DNA from: Ga0077560 sp046330395
Lineage (GTDB): Bacteria > Actinomycetota > Thermoleophilia > Miltoncostaeales > Miltoncostaeaceae
Assembly: GCA_046330395.1 (NCBI GenBank)
Contig: JAXLSS010000001.1
Coordinates: forward strand, 124,001-188,000
Length of the DNA stretch: 64,000 nt
Direction of reading: 5' to 3'
Shown here one piece after another: positions 35,038 through 43,378 of the stretch. The notes beneath the pieces were generated by a model. The model worked only from the letters and a program-made list of their open reading frames with translations. It was not told where the DNA came from and searched no databases. How positions within the stretch are numbered: position 1 is the stretch's first letter; each line of letters begins with the position of its first letter. A program made the translations under genes and the position numbers.

Positions 35038-35859
35038 CTACGGTTCGCTTGTCTCGGTCGTCTTCTCCTCGCGGGGCGGGACACCGCCCAGAAGCAGGTC
35101 GGTGATGCGTCGTGGCGCCTCCGTGAGGAAGGCGAACCCGGCCAGGCGGCCCGGCCGCAGCACGTGCCTGCGGTCCTTCTCGATGGCGTCCGCGATGGCG
35201 GCGGCCAGGTTCTCGGCCGTGGTCTCGGGCAGCAGCATCATCTTGTCGAAGCGCCGCCGGGCGTGCACCACCGGCGCGTACTCCATGATGTTGCCGAGCA
35301 TCTCGGTGGGCACGAACCCCACCTGCACGTTGGTGACGCCCACCGACAGCCCCCGCAGGTCGGCCCGCAGCCCCGCCGAGAAGTGGCTCACGGCCGCTTT
35401 GGTGGAGCTGTAGGCGGCCAGGCCGGGGAACACGCCGATCGCGGCCACCGACGCCATGTTGACGATGCGCCCGCTGTTGCGTTCCACCATGCCCGGCAGC
35501 ACCTGACGCGACAGCTCCATGCCCGCCAGCACGTTGAGCTCCACCAGCCGGCGCAGGCCGTCGGCGGTGAGGTCCCAGAACAGCCCGGATTCGTCCATCC
35601 CGGCGTTGTTCACCAGGATGTCCACCGGGCCGCCCTGCTCCTCCGCGCGGGCGATCACCGTTTCCAGCTGTCCGCGATCCAGCAGGTCGGCGGACAGCAC
35701 GTTGGCCCCGCCCAGCTCGTCGGCCAGCTCCTCCAGCTTGGCCTGGTCGCGGGCCAGCAGGGTGAGCTTGGCTCCCCGCCGGTGCAGTTCCCGCGCGATG
35801 GTGGCACCGATGCCCCGGCTTGCGCCGGTGACGAGTGCGTGTGAATCGGCAAGTTTCAT
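35038..35859 (-). CDS. Short-chain dehydrogenase/reductase
   Basis: 273 residues, classical SDR. The cofactor loop is VTGASRGIGATIA, the NAG motif is LVNNAGMDE, the catalytic Ser is in NMASVAAIG and the Y-x3-K is YSSTK. An extended C-terminus (DKMMLLPETTAENLAAAIADAIE then RRITDLLLGG) suggests a membrane-peripheral or lipid-acting enzyme. A TAGCGT box lies six bases before ATG 35859. Substrate unknown. Confidence 0.9.
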   Translation of the reverse strand: MKLADSHALVTGASRGIGATIARELHRRGAKLTLLARDQAKLEELADELGGANVLSADLLDRGQLETVIARAEEQGGPVDILVNNAGMDESGLFWDLTADGLRRLVELNVLAGMELSRQVLPGMVERNSGRIVNMASVAAIGVFPGLAAYSSTKAAVSHFSAGLRADLRGLSVGVTNVQVGFVPTEMLGNIMEYAPVVHARRRFDKMMLLPETTAENLAAAIADAIEKDRRHVLRPGRLAGFAFLTEAPRRITDLLLGGVPPREEKTTETSEP

Positions 35860-35865
35860 GCGGCG

Positions 35866-35871
35866 ACGCTA
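35866..35871 (-). promoter_or_regulatory. -10 box for leaderless SDR gene
   Basis: On the minus strand TAGCGT is followed after six bases by ATG 35859. Confidence 0.4.
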
Positions 35872-35909
35872 CCACCACGCCATCGGCGCGTGCACGCGCC
35901 GTCCGTGGG

Positions 35910-35915
35910 TAAGGT
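35910..35915 (+). promoter_or_regulatory. -10 box for leaderless DUF4230 gene
   Basis: TAAGGT is followed after six bases by ATG 35922. Confidence 0.4.
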
Positions 35916-35921
35916 GTGACC

Positions 35922-36566
35922 ATGGGCAAGACCCTGCGTCTGGGGTTCGTGGCGGCCGCCGCGGTGGTGGGACTGGTGCTGGCCATGTGGCTGGTGTCCG
36001 TGCTGCCGAGCTCCCTCAACCCCTTCCACACGCGCACCATCGACCGCAGCCAGCCCCCGGTGATGCAGTCCATCCAGAACCTGGGCCAGTACCGGGCCGC
36101 CACCGCCAACCTGCAGCTGGTGGTGGACCTCACCAAGGACACCCCGTTCGTGCCCGACTTCATCAAGGGCGAGCGGGTGCTGTTCGTGGCCGCCGGCACC
36201 GTGGACGCCGGGGTGGACTTCAGCAAGCTCACACCCGATTCGGTCACCACCAACGCCGACCGCACGCAGGCCACCATCCACCTGCCCTCGCCCACCCTGT
36301 TCCCGCCGCAGGTGGACCTGTCGCGCAGTTCGGTGGTGGATCGTCAGCGCGGCATCATCGACCGCCTGGAGTCGGTGTTCACCAGCAGCAACGACGAGCA
36401 CGACGCGCAGGTGCTGGCCGAGAAGAAGCTCAGCGAGGCGGCCGCCGCCGACCCAAAGGTGCTGCAGAAGGCCAAGGACAACACCACCGCCATGCTGACG
36501 GCGCTGCTGAAGTCGCTGGGGTACACCAGCGTCACCGTCACCTACGACGCGCCGCCGCCGTCCTGA
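35922..36566 (+). CDS. DUF4230 membrane-anchored protein
   Basis: 214 residues: one N-terminal transmembrane segment (LGFVAAAAVVGLVLAMWLVS) and an extracytoplasmic beta-rich DUF4230 domain beginning VMQSIQNLGQYRAATANLQL. The C-terminal charged helix (EKKLSEAAAADPKVLQKAK) is characteristic. Function unknown. ATG 35922 is preferred over ATG 35916, which would overlap the box. It sits 10 bases upstream of the nucS-like gene and may be co-transcribed with it. Confidence 0.8.
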   Translation: MGKTLRLGFVAAAAVVGLVLAMWLVSVLPSSLNPFHTRTIDRSQPPVMQSIQNLGQYRAATANLQLVVDLTKDTPFVPDFIKGERVLFVAAGTVDAGVDFSKLTPDSVTTNADRTQATIHLPSPTLFPPQVDLSRSSVVDRQRGIIDRLESVFTSSNDEHDAQVLAEKKLSEAAAADPKVLQKAKDNTTAMLTALLKSLGYTSVTVTYDAPPPS

Positions 36567-36576
36567 GCCCACCCCG

Positions 36577-37245
36577 ATGCGCCTGATCATCGCCCGCTGT
36601 GAGGTGCGGTACTCCGGCCGCGTGTCGTCGGTGCTGCCCATGGCCATCCGCGTGCTGCTGTGCAAGACCGACGGCTCGGTGCAGGTGCACTCCGACGCCG
36701 GCGGCTACAAGCCGCTCAACTGGATGACGCCGCCCACGCGCATCACCGAGGAACCCGGCCTGATGGTGGTGGAGAAGGGCAGCGGGGCCAAGCTGGAGCG
36801 CCTTGAGATCGTGATCGAGGAGGTGCTGGCCGACGCCCTGCACGACATGGGGGAGGCCGCCGGCCTGGAGAAGGACGGCATCGAACGCGACCTGCAGGAG
36901 GCCCTGGCGGAGGCACCGTTCGTGCTGGGCGTGGGCATGCTGCTGGTGCGCCGCGAGTACCCCACCCCCATCGGCCCGGTGGACCTGCTGTGCACCGATG
37001 AGGGCGGCTTCGTGGCGGTGGAGGTGAAACGCATCGGCACCATCGACGCGGTGGAGCAGCTCACCCGGTACCTGGGCTACATCCGCGCCGAGCACGGAAT
37101 GGACGCCTGCCGCGGCATCCTGGTGGCCGAGGCCATCAAGCCGCAGGCGCGCACCCTGGCCCGCGACCGGGGCATCGGCACGGCCACCGTCAGCCTCGCC
37201 GAGTTGCGGGGGCTCAAGCCCCCCGACCTGACGCTGTTCCCCTGA
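36577..37245 (+). CDS. nucS: Mismatch endonuclease NucS (DUF91)
   Basis: 222 residues. NucS/EndoMS cuts both strands at mismatches and provides non-canonical mismatch repair in actinobacteria and many archaea. The N-terminal DNA-binding part starts RLIIARCEVRYSGRV. The catalytic region GPVDLLCTDEGGFVAVEVKR holds the expected Asp, Glu and Lys. The C-terminus PPDLTLFP contains a DLTLF clamp-binding motif, so it probably interacts with the beta sliding clamp. Its presence supports an actinobacterial origin. It follows the DUF4230 gene closely. Confidence 0.93.
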   Translation: MRLIIARCEVRYSGRVSSVLPMAIRVLLCKTDGSVQVHSDAGGYKPLNWMTPPTRITEEPGLMVVEKGSGAKLERLEIVIEEVLADALHDMGEAAGLEKDGIERDLQEALAEAPFVLGVGMLLVRREYPTPIGPVDLLCTDEGGFVAVEVKRIGTIDAVEQLTRYLGYIRAEHGMDACRGILVAEAIKPQARTLARDRGIGTATVSLAELRGLKPPDLTLFP

Positions 37246-37264
37246 CCCCGGCTCAGTCCGGGTC
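37244..37264. terminator. Hairpin between nucS and the converging regulator gene
   Basis: GACCCCGG and CCGGGTC pair with one bulged C and a 6-base loop. It overlaps both stop regions and could end transcripts from either side. Confidence 0.35.
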
Positions 37265-38698
37265 GCCCGCCCATTCGGCCCGCCGCCGCCGGTCGGCACC
37301 CGCGGCGGCACCGCGCACCAATTCCTCCAGCGCCTCCACCGCCGCCTCCAGGCGCAGCCGCGCGTCATCGACCGGGTCCCGGCCGGCCAGCGCCTCCAGC
37401 TGGGGGCCCTGCGCCTCCAGGTCACCCCGTGCCGCGCGCAGCGGCGCCAGCACGCGGTGGCGCAGCTCGTCCACGCTGGCCGCCCCCTCGGTCACCGCGA
37501 AGGCCGCGGCAAGGGAGCCGGGGTCGGCGTCCAGCCGGCGCACCATGCAGGCCAGCGCCCATCCCACCGCGTGGCCGGCCTCGGTGCCCGGCATCCCGAA
37601 CGTGCCGCACAACACCGTCCACGCCCGCAGGGCGCGCAGCACGTAGGCCAGCCGCACCACGGCCTCCGCCCGGTGGGTGGACAGGCCGGCGCCCTCCAGG
37701 TGCGGCGCCAGCAGACGCTCCATCTCGGCGAACCGCTGGTCGCGGCCGGCCAGCCGGATCTCCCACGCCGACCGCGTGCCGATCATCGACAGCGCCACCT
37801 GCGGGTTGGCGTCCATCCGCGCGAAATGCTGGGGCATCCAGGCGATGAGGTCCCACACGTCGGTGAGCTCGTGCGGGCACGCGACCTGCTCGGTGTACCA
37901 GTTGGAGATGGCGGCACGCAGGGCGTCGCGGGTGGGGAACCGCCGCCACAGGGTGCGCTCGCTGATCCCCGTGTCCTGCTGCAGCTCGGCGTGGGTGGGG
38001 AGCCGCCAGGGGTCCTTCGCCAGCCGCGCCACCGCCGCCACCAGCGCGCGCTCGCGGGTGTCGCGGGGGTTGGCCGGCGTGGCCAGCAGGCGGCCGCGCA
38101 CGCCGGTGAGCCGGCTGGCGTTGCCGGCGTCGGCGTCCACCGGCCCGGCGGGCAGGGCGCGGTGCATGGTCTCCAGAAGCCAGGTGACCAGGCCGGCCAT
38201 CTCCCGGTGTTCCAGGCCGAGTTTGCGCAGGCCCGACCAGCAGGCCGGGCTGGCGACGAAGGTGATCACCGCCGCGGCGCGATCCAGGTCGAGTCGGGAT
38301 CGGCCGACGTGGCCGGCCTCGCCGGCCAGCAACTCGCGCACGGCGCTGCGCAGCGGTTCGGTGAACTCCACCAGCATCTGCGGACGCACCGGCGCCTGGC
38401 GTGCCGCGGCCTCCTCGGGCCGCTCCGCGCTGCGCCGGAACTGCGCCGCGGCTCCCGACAGCAGATCGGGGAACCGGTGCGGGATCGACACCCCCAGCTC
38501 CGCCTCGCAGTGGCGGAGGGTGGCCAGGGTGAGGTCGGAGATCTGCGGGAAGTAGCCACGCACCACCTCCTCGGGCAGGTGGCTGTCCAGCGCGATGTCC
38601 CGGTGGCGGATCTTCTCGGTGGGCTGCGTGGCCATGCGGGACACCATCGCCCCGACGATGGCGTCCCGCCTGGTGGTGTCGGCCTGCTCGAGGATCAC
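37253..38698 (-). CDS. Tandem TetR-type regulator (two HTH domains)
   Basis: 481 residues, about twice the length of a TetR protein. The first HTH-like unit is near residues 10-55 (RRDAIVGAMVSRMATQPTEK, IRHRDIALDSHL, EEVVRGYF). A second clear TetR HTH is near 212-265 (RDTRERALVAAVARLAKDP, LPTHAELQQDTGISERTLWRRFPTR). Each is followed by a helical ligand-type domain. It may bind DNA as an intramolecular pseudo-dimer. GTG 38698 overlaps the upstream gene's stop (GTGA). The promoter region upstream of the pair carries repeated TGTCA/TGACA half-sites (39108-39168). Confidence 0.7.
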   Translation of the reverse strand: MILEQADTTRRDAIVGAMVSRMATQPTEKIRHRDIALDSHLPEEVVRGYFPQISDLTLATLRHCEAELGVSIPHRFPDLLSGAAAQFRRSAERPEEAAARQAPVRPQMLVEFTEPLRSAVRELLAGEAGHVGRSRLDLDRAAAVITFVASPACWSGLRKLGLEHREMAGLVTWLLETMHRALPAGPVDADAGNASRLTGVRGRLLATPANPRDTRERALVAAVARLAKDPWRLPTHAELQQDTGISERTLWRRFPTRDALRAAISNWYTEQVACPHELTDVWDLIAWMPQHFARMDANPQVALSMIGTRSAWEIRLAGRDQRFAEMERLLAPHLEGAGLSTHRAEAVVRLAYVLRALRAWTVLCGTFGMPGTEAGHAVGWALACMVRRLDADPGSLAAAFAVTEGAASVDELRHRVLAPLRAARGDLEAQGPQLEALAGRDPVDDARLRLEAAVEALEELVRGAAAGADRRRRAEWAGDPD

Positions 38699-39033
38699 GC
38701 CAGGGGCGCCAGGTACGGCGACCCCAGGTCCGGTCCGTGCACCATCACGCGCGCGGCGGTGAGCGTGACCTGCCACGGACACGCGGCGATGAACCAGCCG
38801 TCGTGCAGCACCCGCTTCAGCTGCGAGCTCACCGCCAGGAACAGCGGTCGCAGCTGCTCGGGGCTCACGTGCATGCGCTGCTTGGGTCCGGGCTCGCCGA
38901 TGTCGGCGATGGCCTGCTCGACGATGCTGGTGAGGGTCCAGATGCGCCCCCGCCGGTCGAAGCGCTGGGGTCGGCGGCATCGGCAGTCGGGCTCACAACA
39001 TCGCTGCCAGTCCACTTCGGCAATCTCAAACAT
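38695..39033 (-). CDS. Small Cys-rich hypothetical protein
   Basis: 112 residues. The N-terminal part contains WQRCCEPDCRCRRPQRF, a CCxxxCxC cluster suited to binding zinc or an Fe-S cluster, and the rest is helical (VEQAIADIGE, RPLFLAVSSQLKRVLHDG). ATG 39033 has GGGGAG five bases upstream. It is translationally coupled to the tandem-TetR gene and could act as a redox or metal-sensing partner. No family recognised. Confidence 0.55.
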   Translation of the reverse strand: MFEIAEVDWQRCCEPDCRCRRPQRFDRRGRIWTLTSIVEQAIADIGEPGPKQRMHVSPEQLRPLFLAVSSQLKRVLHDGWFIAACPWQVTLTAARVMVHGPDLGSPYLAPLA

Positions 39034-39107
39034 GGCCACTCCCCTGTTCGGGTGACGCGTTCGTTCGAGTGCCACGGGGAGGTCGTCCCCGGGGGTCCCA
39101 CTGTAGG

Positions 39108-39168
39108 TGTCACATCAAATGACAGTCAAGCCAGACGGACTGACACGAGCTTGCCAAACCCTGTCAGT
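39108..39168. promoter_or_regulatory. Array of TGTCA/TGACA half-sites
   Basis: Half-sites occur at 39108-39112 (TGTCA), 39120-39124 (TGACA), 39141-39145 (TGACA) and 39162-39166 (TGTCA). The first two form an inverted pair with a 7-base spacer, and ACTGACA/TGTCAGT at 39139-39145 and 39162-39168 form a 7-base inverted repeat with a 16-base spacer. It lies in the promoter region of the minus-strand pair 39033 to 37253 and is a candidate operator of the tandem-TetR protein. Confidence 0.45.
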
Positions 39169-39207
39169 GCGCGACGAAACCGCCCCCGAACCGGGTGTTC
39201 GCGGTGC

Positions 39208-39678
39208 TCAGGCGTCGCCGTCGGCGCCCGACCAGGGGAACTCGATCCACCGGTCGGTGTGGCGTCCCACGTAGTCGCAGCGCACCACGCTGATGGGCTT
39301 CTCGTACAGCACGGCGGTGCGCACCTCGCGGGCGGCGCCGGCGCACAGGCTGCGCACCACCTCCAGGGTGGCGCCCGTGTCGGCCACGTCGTCCACCACC
39401 AGCAGGCGCATGTCGGCCAGGTCGGCGGTGTGCAGCTGCGGCGGCAGGATCACCGGGGCCTCCAGGCGCCGGTCCACCCCCGTGTAGAACTCGATGTTCA
39501 CCAGGAACACCGGCTTCACCCGCAGGGCGTAGGACAGCGCGCCCGCCAGCAGCAGCCCGCCCCTGGCGATGCCCAGGATGGCGTCCGGCCGGAAGGCGTC
39601 ACCCTCCACCCGGGAGGCGAGCCCGCGAGCAAGCTCGCCGAACGCCTCCCAGGTGAGGATCTCACGGTCCTGGGTCAT
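39208..39678 (-). CDS. Phosphoribosyltransferase
   Basis: 156 residues of the type I PRTase fold. The PRPP-binding motif is MRLLVVDDVADTGATL, and the flexible-loop region follows (KPISVVRCDYVGRHTDRWIEFPW). It resembles hypoxanthine/xanthine PRTase-like proteins, so purine base salvage is likely, although a regulatory relative is possible. It is 14 bases downstream of the large sortase-fusion gene on the same strand. Confidence 0.85.
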   Translation of the reverse strand: MTQDREILTWEAFGELARGLASRVEGDAFRPDAILGIARGGLLLAGALSYALRVKPVFLVNIEFYTGVDRRLEAPVILPPQLHTADLADMRLLVVDDVADTGATLEVVRSLCAGAAREVRTAVLYEKPISVVRCDYVGRHTDRWIEFPWSGADGDA

Positions 39679-39692
39679 CCCGACCCGCTGCG

Positions 39693-42467
39693 TCAGGCCG
39701 GCACGGCCGTCACGACGATGTTGTCCCGGTAGTGCCCGATGGCGGCGTTGAAGGGACCACCGCAGGTGACCAGCACCAACCGGGCGGGCCCGGTGGTGGA
39801 GTACACGTTGAGCGGCAGGTTGGCCTTCAGGTACGCCTTCACCGACGTCACCTTGTAGGTGCGCGTCTTGCCGTCGGCCGAGGTCACCTGCACACGGGTG
39901 CGCGAGGTGGCGTTCTTGAGCGCGTTGAACGCACCCAGTCCCGCCTTGGCGCTGTCCACGTGGCCGGCGATGAGCACCGCGCCCTTGGCGTCGCCCGGTG
40001 CGGCACCGTCACGCCACCAACCCGTGCGGTTGATGTTGGCCGGCACGTCCAGCACACCCTGCGCCAGGTCGATCCCCACGGAATCGACGGGGGCGTTGAT
40101 CTTCAGGTCCGGGATCACCACGCGGGTGGGTGCGAACCGCCCCGTCTGGGCCTGCACGATCACGCCGGGGGTGGTCGCGTCGCCGCGACCCGTGATGATC
40201 AGCGGTGCCCCCAGCGAGGTCTCGGCGGCCTCGCCGCACACGCCCTCCGCCGGCTGGATGCCCGGGGCGGCCAGCAGCTTCTCGTGGAAGATGTAGAAGC
40301 CGGCCTTCGCGAGGGTGGTGGTGGGCGACACACTCAGGCCGTCGCCGTCCACACCGAAGCGGGTGTGCCACACGGGCGCGCCGCTGCAGCTGATGGCGGC
40401 CTTGGTGGCGAACGGCCCGTACAGGCTGAGGTCCACCGTGGCCGGGCTGGTGCCCAGGCCCGTGATCTTGATCTTGTCCGCGATCTGGCCGCCGGGCCGG
40501 ATCACCGCCGCGGACGCCACCGTGGTGATGGTGGGCTGCGCGGTGACCTGCACCGTCTCGGCCGGGTCACCACAGCGGGTGGCCACACCGGTGTTGGTGT
40601 CGCTCTCGGCGATGCTGGCCGTGTAGGTGTAGATGCCCACCTTGGCCGGCTTGGTGGCCTGCGTCACGTGCAGGCCGTCGCCGATGTCGGCGGTGATGGT
40701 GCCCTGCCAGGCGGGCGTGCCGCTGCAGGTCATCTCGTCGGCGGTGGCGTACGGCCCCCACAGCTGCATGTTGATGGTGGTGGACAGCGCGCCCATGCCC
40801 TGCACGATCACCCGGTCGGTGAGGTCGGCTCCGGGCGTGAGCTGCAGCGCGCTGATCTGGCTGGTGATCTGGGGTGACCCGGCCACCACCACGCCCTCGG
40901 AGGCCACGCCGCACTTGCCGTCGAAGCTGCGCACGAAGCCCGCGGCGTCCAGCGACTCGCGGTAGGTGTAGAAGCCCGCCACCGTGGGGGTGAAGGGCTG
41001 GGTCACGTACGACCCGTCGCCGTTGGCCGCCACGTCGCCGGTCCAGATGGGCGCGCCGTTGCAGCTGACGGCCTTCTGCGTGGAGAACGGGCCGTACAGC
41101 GAGATGTGCGCGGTGGCCGCCTCGCCGTTGAGCCCCGTGATCACGGCGGTGTCGGTGAGGGGCTGGCCCACCGTGCTGCGGGCCGTGCTGGCCTGCGTGT
41201 GGATGGCCGGCTGGGTCTCCACCCGAAGCGTCTCGGACGGCTCACCGCATTTCGTGGTGATGCCGGTGAAGTTCTCGGTGCCGGCGATGACGATCTGGTA
41301 CGTGTAGATCCCCGGCTTGGCCGGCTTGACCACGGGCGTGTTGTAGGTGCCCGACTTGCTCACCTTGAGGCTGGTGGTGGCGGCCGGCGGCTGGGTGGTG
41401 CAGTTGATGTCCGCGGTGGTGCGGAACGGGCCGTGCATCAGGATCTGCAGCGTGGTGCTGCGCCCGGGCGGCAGCCCCGCCACCGTGACGCGGTCGCGTG
41501 AGGCCTGGCCCACCAGCAGCTTGTTCGGCCGCGCGATGGAGGTGACGCTGGCGCTGGTCTTGGACACCTGCGAGCTGATGCTGCCCGACACCACCTGCGA
41601 GTCGCCGGTGGCCAGGCGCTGGCCGTTGGCGGCCGACGCGCCCGCGGTGGGCTTGTAGATCACCGGCAGGTCCGACGCCACGGGGGCGCTGGACGCGTCG
41701 ATGGAGATGCCCGAGGCCTGGGTGGGCGTGACCTGCACCGTGGCGACGCCCTTGGCGTCGGTGCGCACGCTGCCCGGCACCTTGGCGCCGTCGGCCTGAA
41801 GGTTGATGCGCAGGTTCGGCACCGCCGCGCCGCTGGCGGCCAGCACGCGCACCGTGGCGGTGGCGGGCACGCCCACCTTGAGGCTGCTGGCCAGCTTGGA
41901 CACCAGCCGGTAGGGGCCGTGGTAGCGGTCCGCCTCGGCGCCGATGCGGTTGTAGATCCCCTGGACCGTGGCACCGATGGAGTTGCTGGCCACCTCGCCG
42001 GGTGCCCCGTCGTTCATGAGGCCGTGCACGTACAGCATCACGGCGGCCTGCTGGTTGGCGTTCCCGCTGCGCCCGAAGTTCCACAGGGCGTAGGCCATGC
42101 GCTGCTGCTTGCCCACCGGCACCGTCTGGCCGGCCTTGTTCTTGAGCCCGTTGGAGATGTCCAGCGTCCGGTACTTGTACTGGCGGCCCGGGTACCAGAA
42201 CCGCAGGTCGATGCAGAACGCCGGCGGGATGCCGGCACCCGTGTGCCGGTAGTCACCGAACCAGCGGATGCCGTAGCGGTAGTGCTGGTAGCTGCCCACG
42301 CCGGTGGTGCCGCAGGTGTCGCGGCCGGCGCTGGCGCACGGGTCGTGCTGGTTGGCCGGCTCGGCCGCCATGGCCGAGGGGGCGAGCCCGCAAACGGCGG
42401 TGGCGGCGATGAGGCCCACCAGAACGCGCGGTTTGCGCAGGGTGCGGGGGAAACGTTCGGGGATCAT
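39693..42467 (-). CDS. Secreted thioester-domain/Ig-repeat/sortase fusion protein
   Basis: 924 residues. A signal peptide (about 1-34) is followed by a domain with AFC85ID and NQ139QAAVM, the Cys and Gln pattern of an internal-thioester adhesin domain. A linker (to about 300) leads to four Ig-like repeats of about 105-115 residues (roughly 305-420, 421-535, 536-645, 646-755), each with two Cys and SLYGPF/QLWGPY-type phrases. The C-terminal domain (about 775-924) is a class E/F sortase with H836 (IAGHVDS), C902 (LVTCGGPF) and R914 (HYRDN). An adhesin and a transpeptidase on one chain is unusual. A TAGGGT box lies six bases before ATG 42467. Confidence 0.78.
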   Translation of the reverse strand: MIPERFPRTLRKPRVLVGLIAATAVCGLAPSAMAAEPANQHDPCASAGRDTCGTTGVGSYQHYRYGIRWFGDYRHTGAGIPPAFCIDLRFWYPGRQYKYRTLDISNGLKNKAGQTVPVGKQQRMAYALWNFGRSGNANQQAAVMLYVHGLMNDGAPGEVASNSIGATVQGIYNRIGAEADRYHGPYRLVSKLASSLKVGVPATATVRVLAASGAAVPNLRINLQADGAKVPGSVRTDAKGVATVQVTPTQASGISIDASSAPVASDLPVIYKPTAGASAANGQRLATGDSQVVSGSISSQVSKTSASVTSIARPNKLLVGQASRDRVTVAGLPPGRSTTLQILMHGPFRTTADINCTTQPPAATTSLKVSKSGTYNTPVVKPAKPGIYTYQIVIAGTENFTGITTKCGEPSETLRVETQPAIHTQASTARSTVGQPLTDTAVITGLNGEAATAHISLYGPFSTQKAVSCNGAPIWTGDVAANGDGSYVTQPFTPTVAGFYTYRESLDAAGFVRSFDGKCGVASEGVVVAGSPQITSQISALQLTPGADLTDRVIVQGMGALSTTINMQLWGPYATADEMTCSGTPAWQGTITADIGDGLHVTQATKPAKVGIYTYTASIAESDTNTGVATRCGDPAETVQVTAQPTITTVASAAVIRPGGQIADKIKITGLGTSPATVDLSLYGPFATKAAISCSGAPVWHTRFGVDGDGLSVSPTTTLAKAGFYIFHEKLLAAPGIQPAEGVCGEAAETSLGAPLIITGRGDATTPGVIVQAQTGRFAPTRVVIPDLKINAPVDSVGIDLAQGVLDVPANINRTGWWRDGAAPGDAKGAVLIAGHVDSAKAGLGAFNALKNATSRTRVQVTSADGKTRTYKVTSVKAYLKANLPLNVYSTTGPARLVLVTCGGPFNAAIGHYRDNIVVTAVPA

Positions 42468-42473
42468 CGCGCG

Positions 42474-42479
42474 ACCCTA
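42474..42479 (-). promoter_or_regulatory. -10 box for leaderless sortase-fusion gene
   Basis: On the minus strand TAGGGT is followed after six bases by ATG 42467. Confidence 0.45.
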
Positions 42480-42589
42480 ACTGATTGGGAGGTTGGCCAC
42501 GGGTGACGCCCTGCAATGGACGTCTCAATTCGCGGCACATCCGCGCGCGCGGTGACGAAAACCCGCGTCGCCTGCGTCAACATACGGCC

Positions 42590-43375
42590 ATGACACAGCT
42601 CGCAATCGCAATCGACGGCCACCTCGTGCCGCCCGGCTCCATCCCCCAGATCCCGCTGGAGGACGGCCTGGTGCGCGGGGACGGCGTGTTCGAGGGCATG
42701 CGCCAGTACCAGCGCGTGGTGCGCACCCTCGACTGGCACCTCGACCGGCTGCAGCGCTCGGCCGGCACCATCGCCCTCCCCATGGACCGCGCCCTGGTGC
42801 AGCGCGAGCTGGAGGAGTTCACCCGCCACACCACGCAGGCCGACTGCAACATCCGCCTGATGCTCACGCGCGGGGGTCGGCGCATCCTGCGCGAGGAACC
42901 GCTGTTCGCGCCCGTCGACAGCTGGGCCATCATGCCGGTGCAGCACCGGGCCACCCCGCTGCTCGACAACGCCAAGACCCTGTCGTACGCGGCCAACATG
43001 CAGGCCAACCGCCTGGCGAAGGCCGCGGGCTTCGACGAGGCGCTGTTCGTGCGCGCCGACGACCGCGCTGTGATGGAGGCGCCCACCTCGTCCTTCTGCT
43101 GGTTGGAGGGCGACGCGGTGGTGTTCCCGCCGCTGTCCATCGGCATCCTCGACTCGCTCACCCGGCGCCTGGTGGTGGAGGCCTGCCCCGTGCGCGAGCG
43201 CGTCATGCCCGTGGAGGAGCTGGCGGGCGCCGACGGGGCGCTGCTGGTGAGCACCGTGATGGAGGCGCGTCCGGTGCGGGCCGTGGGGGACCTCGCCACG
43301 TTCGACGTCTCGAGCCCGCGCGTGCGGCGCGTGTGCGACGCGCTGGCGGAGATCACCCGCCAGCGCCTCGGCTAG
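42590..43375 (+). CDS. Class IV aminotransferase
   Basis: 261 residues with the fold of branched-chain aminotransferase and aminodeoxychorismate lyase. DGLVRGDGVFEGMRQY is the N-terminal signature, the PLP-binding Lys lies in NAKTLSYAANMQANRLAK, and FDEALFVRADDRAVMEAPTSSFCWL carries the conserved Glu. The family splits between branched-chain aminotransferase, D-amino acid aminotransferase and aminodeoxychorismate lyase (folate), and this sequence does not decide between them. No ribosome-binding site is obvious at ATG 42590; a weak CAACAT box lies six bases upstream, so it may also be leaderless. Confidence 0.85.
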   Translation: MTQLAIAIDGHLVPPGSIPQIPLEDGLVRGDGVFEGMRQYQRVVRTLDWHLDRLQRSAGTIALPMDRALVQRELEEFTRHTTQADCNIRLMLTRGGRRILREEPLFAPVDSWAIMPVQHRATPLLDNAKTLSYAANMQANRLAKAAGFDEALFVRADDRAVMEAPTSSFCWLEGDAVVFPPLSIGILDSLTRRLVVEACPVRERVMPVEELAGADGALLVSTVMEARPVRAVGDLATFDVSSPRVRRVCDALAEITRQRLG

Positions 43376-43378
43376 ACC

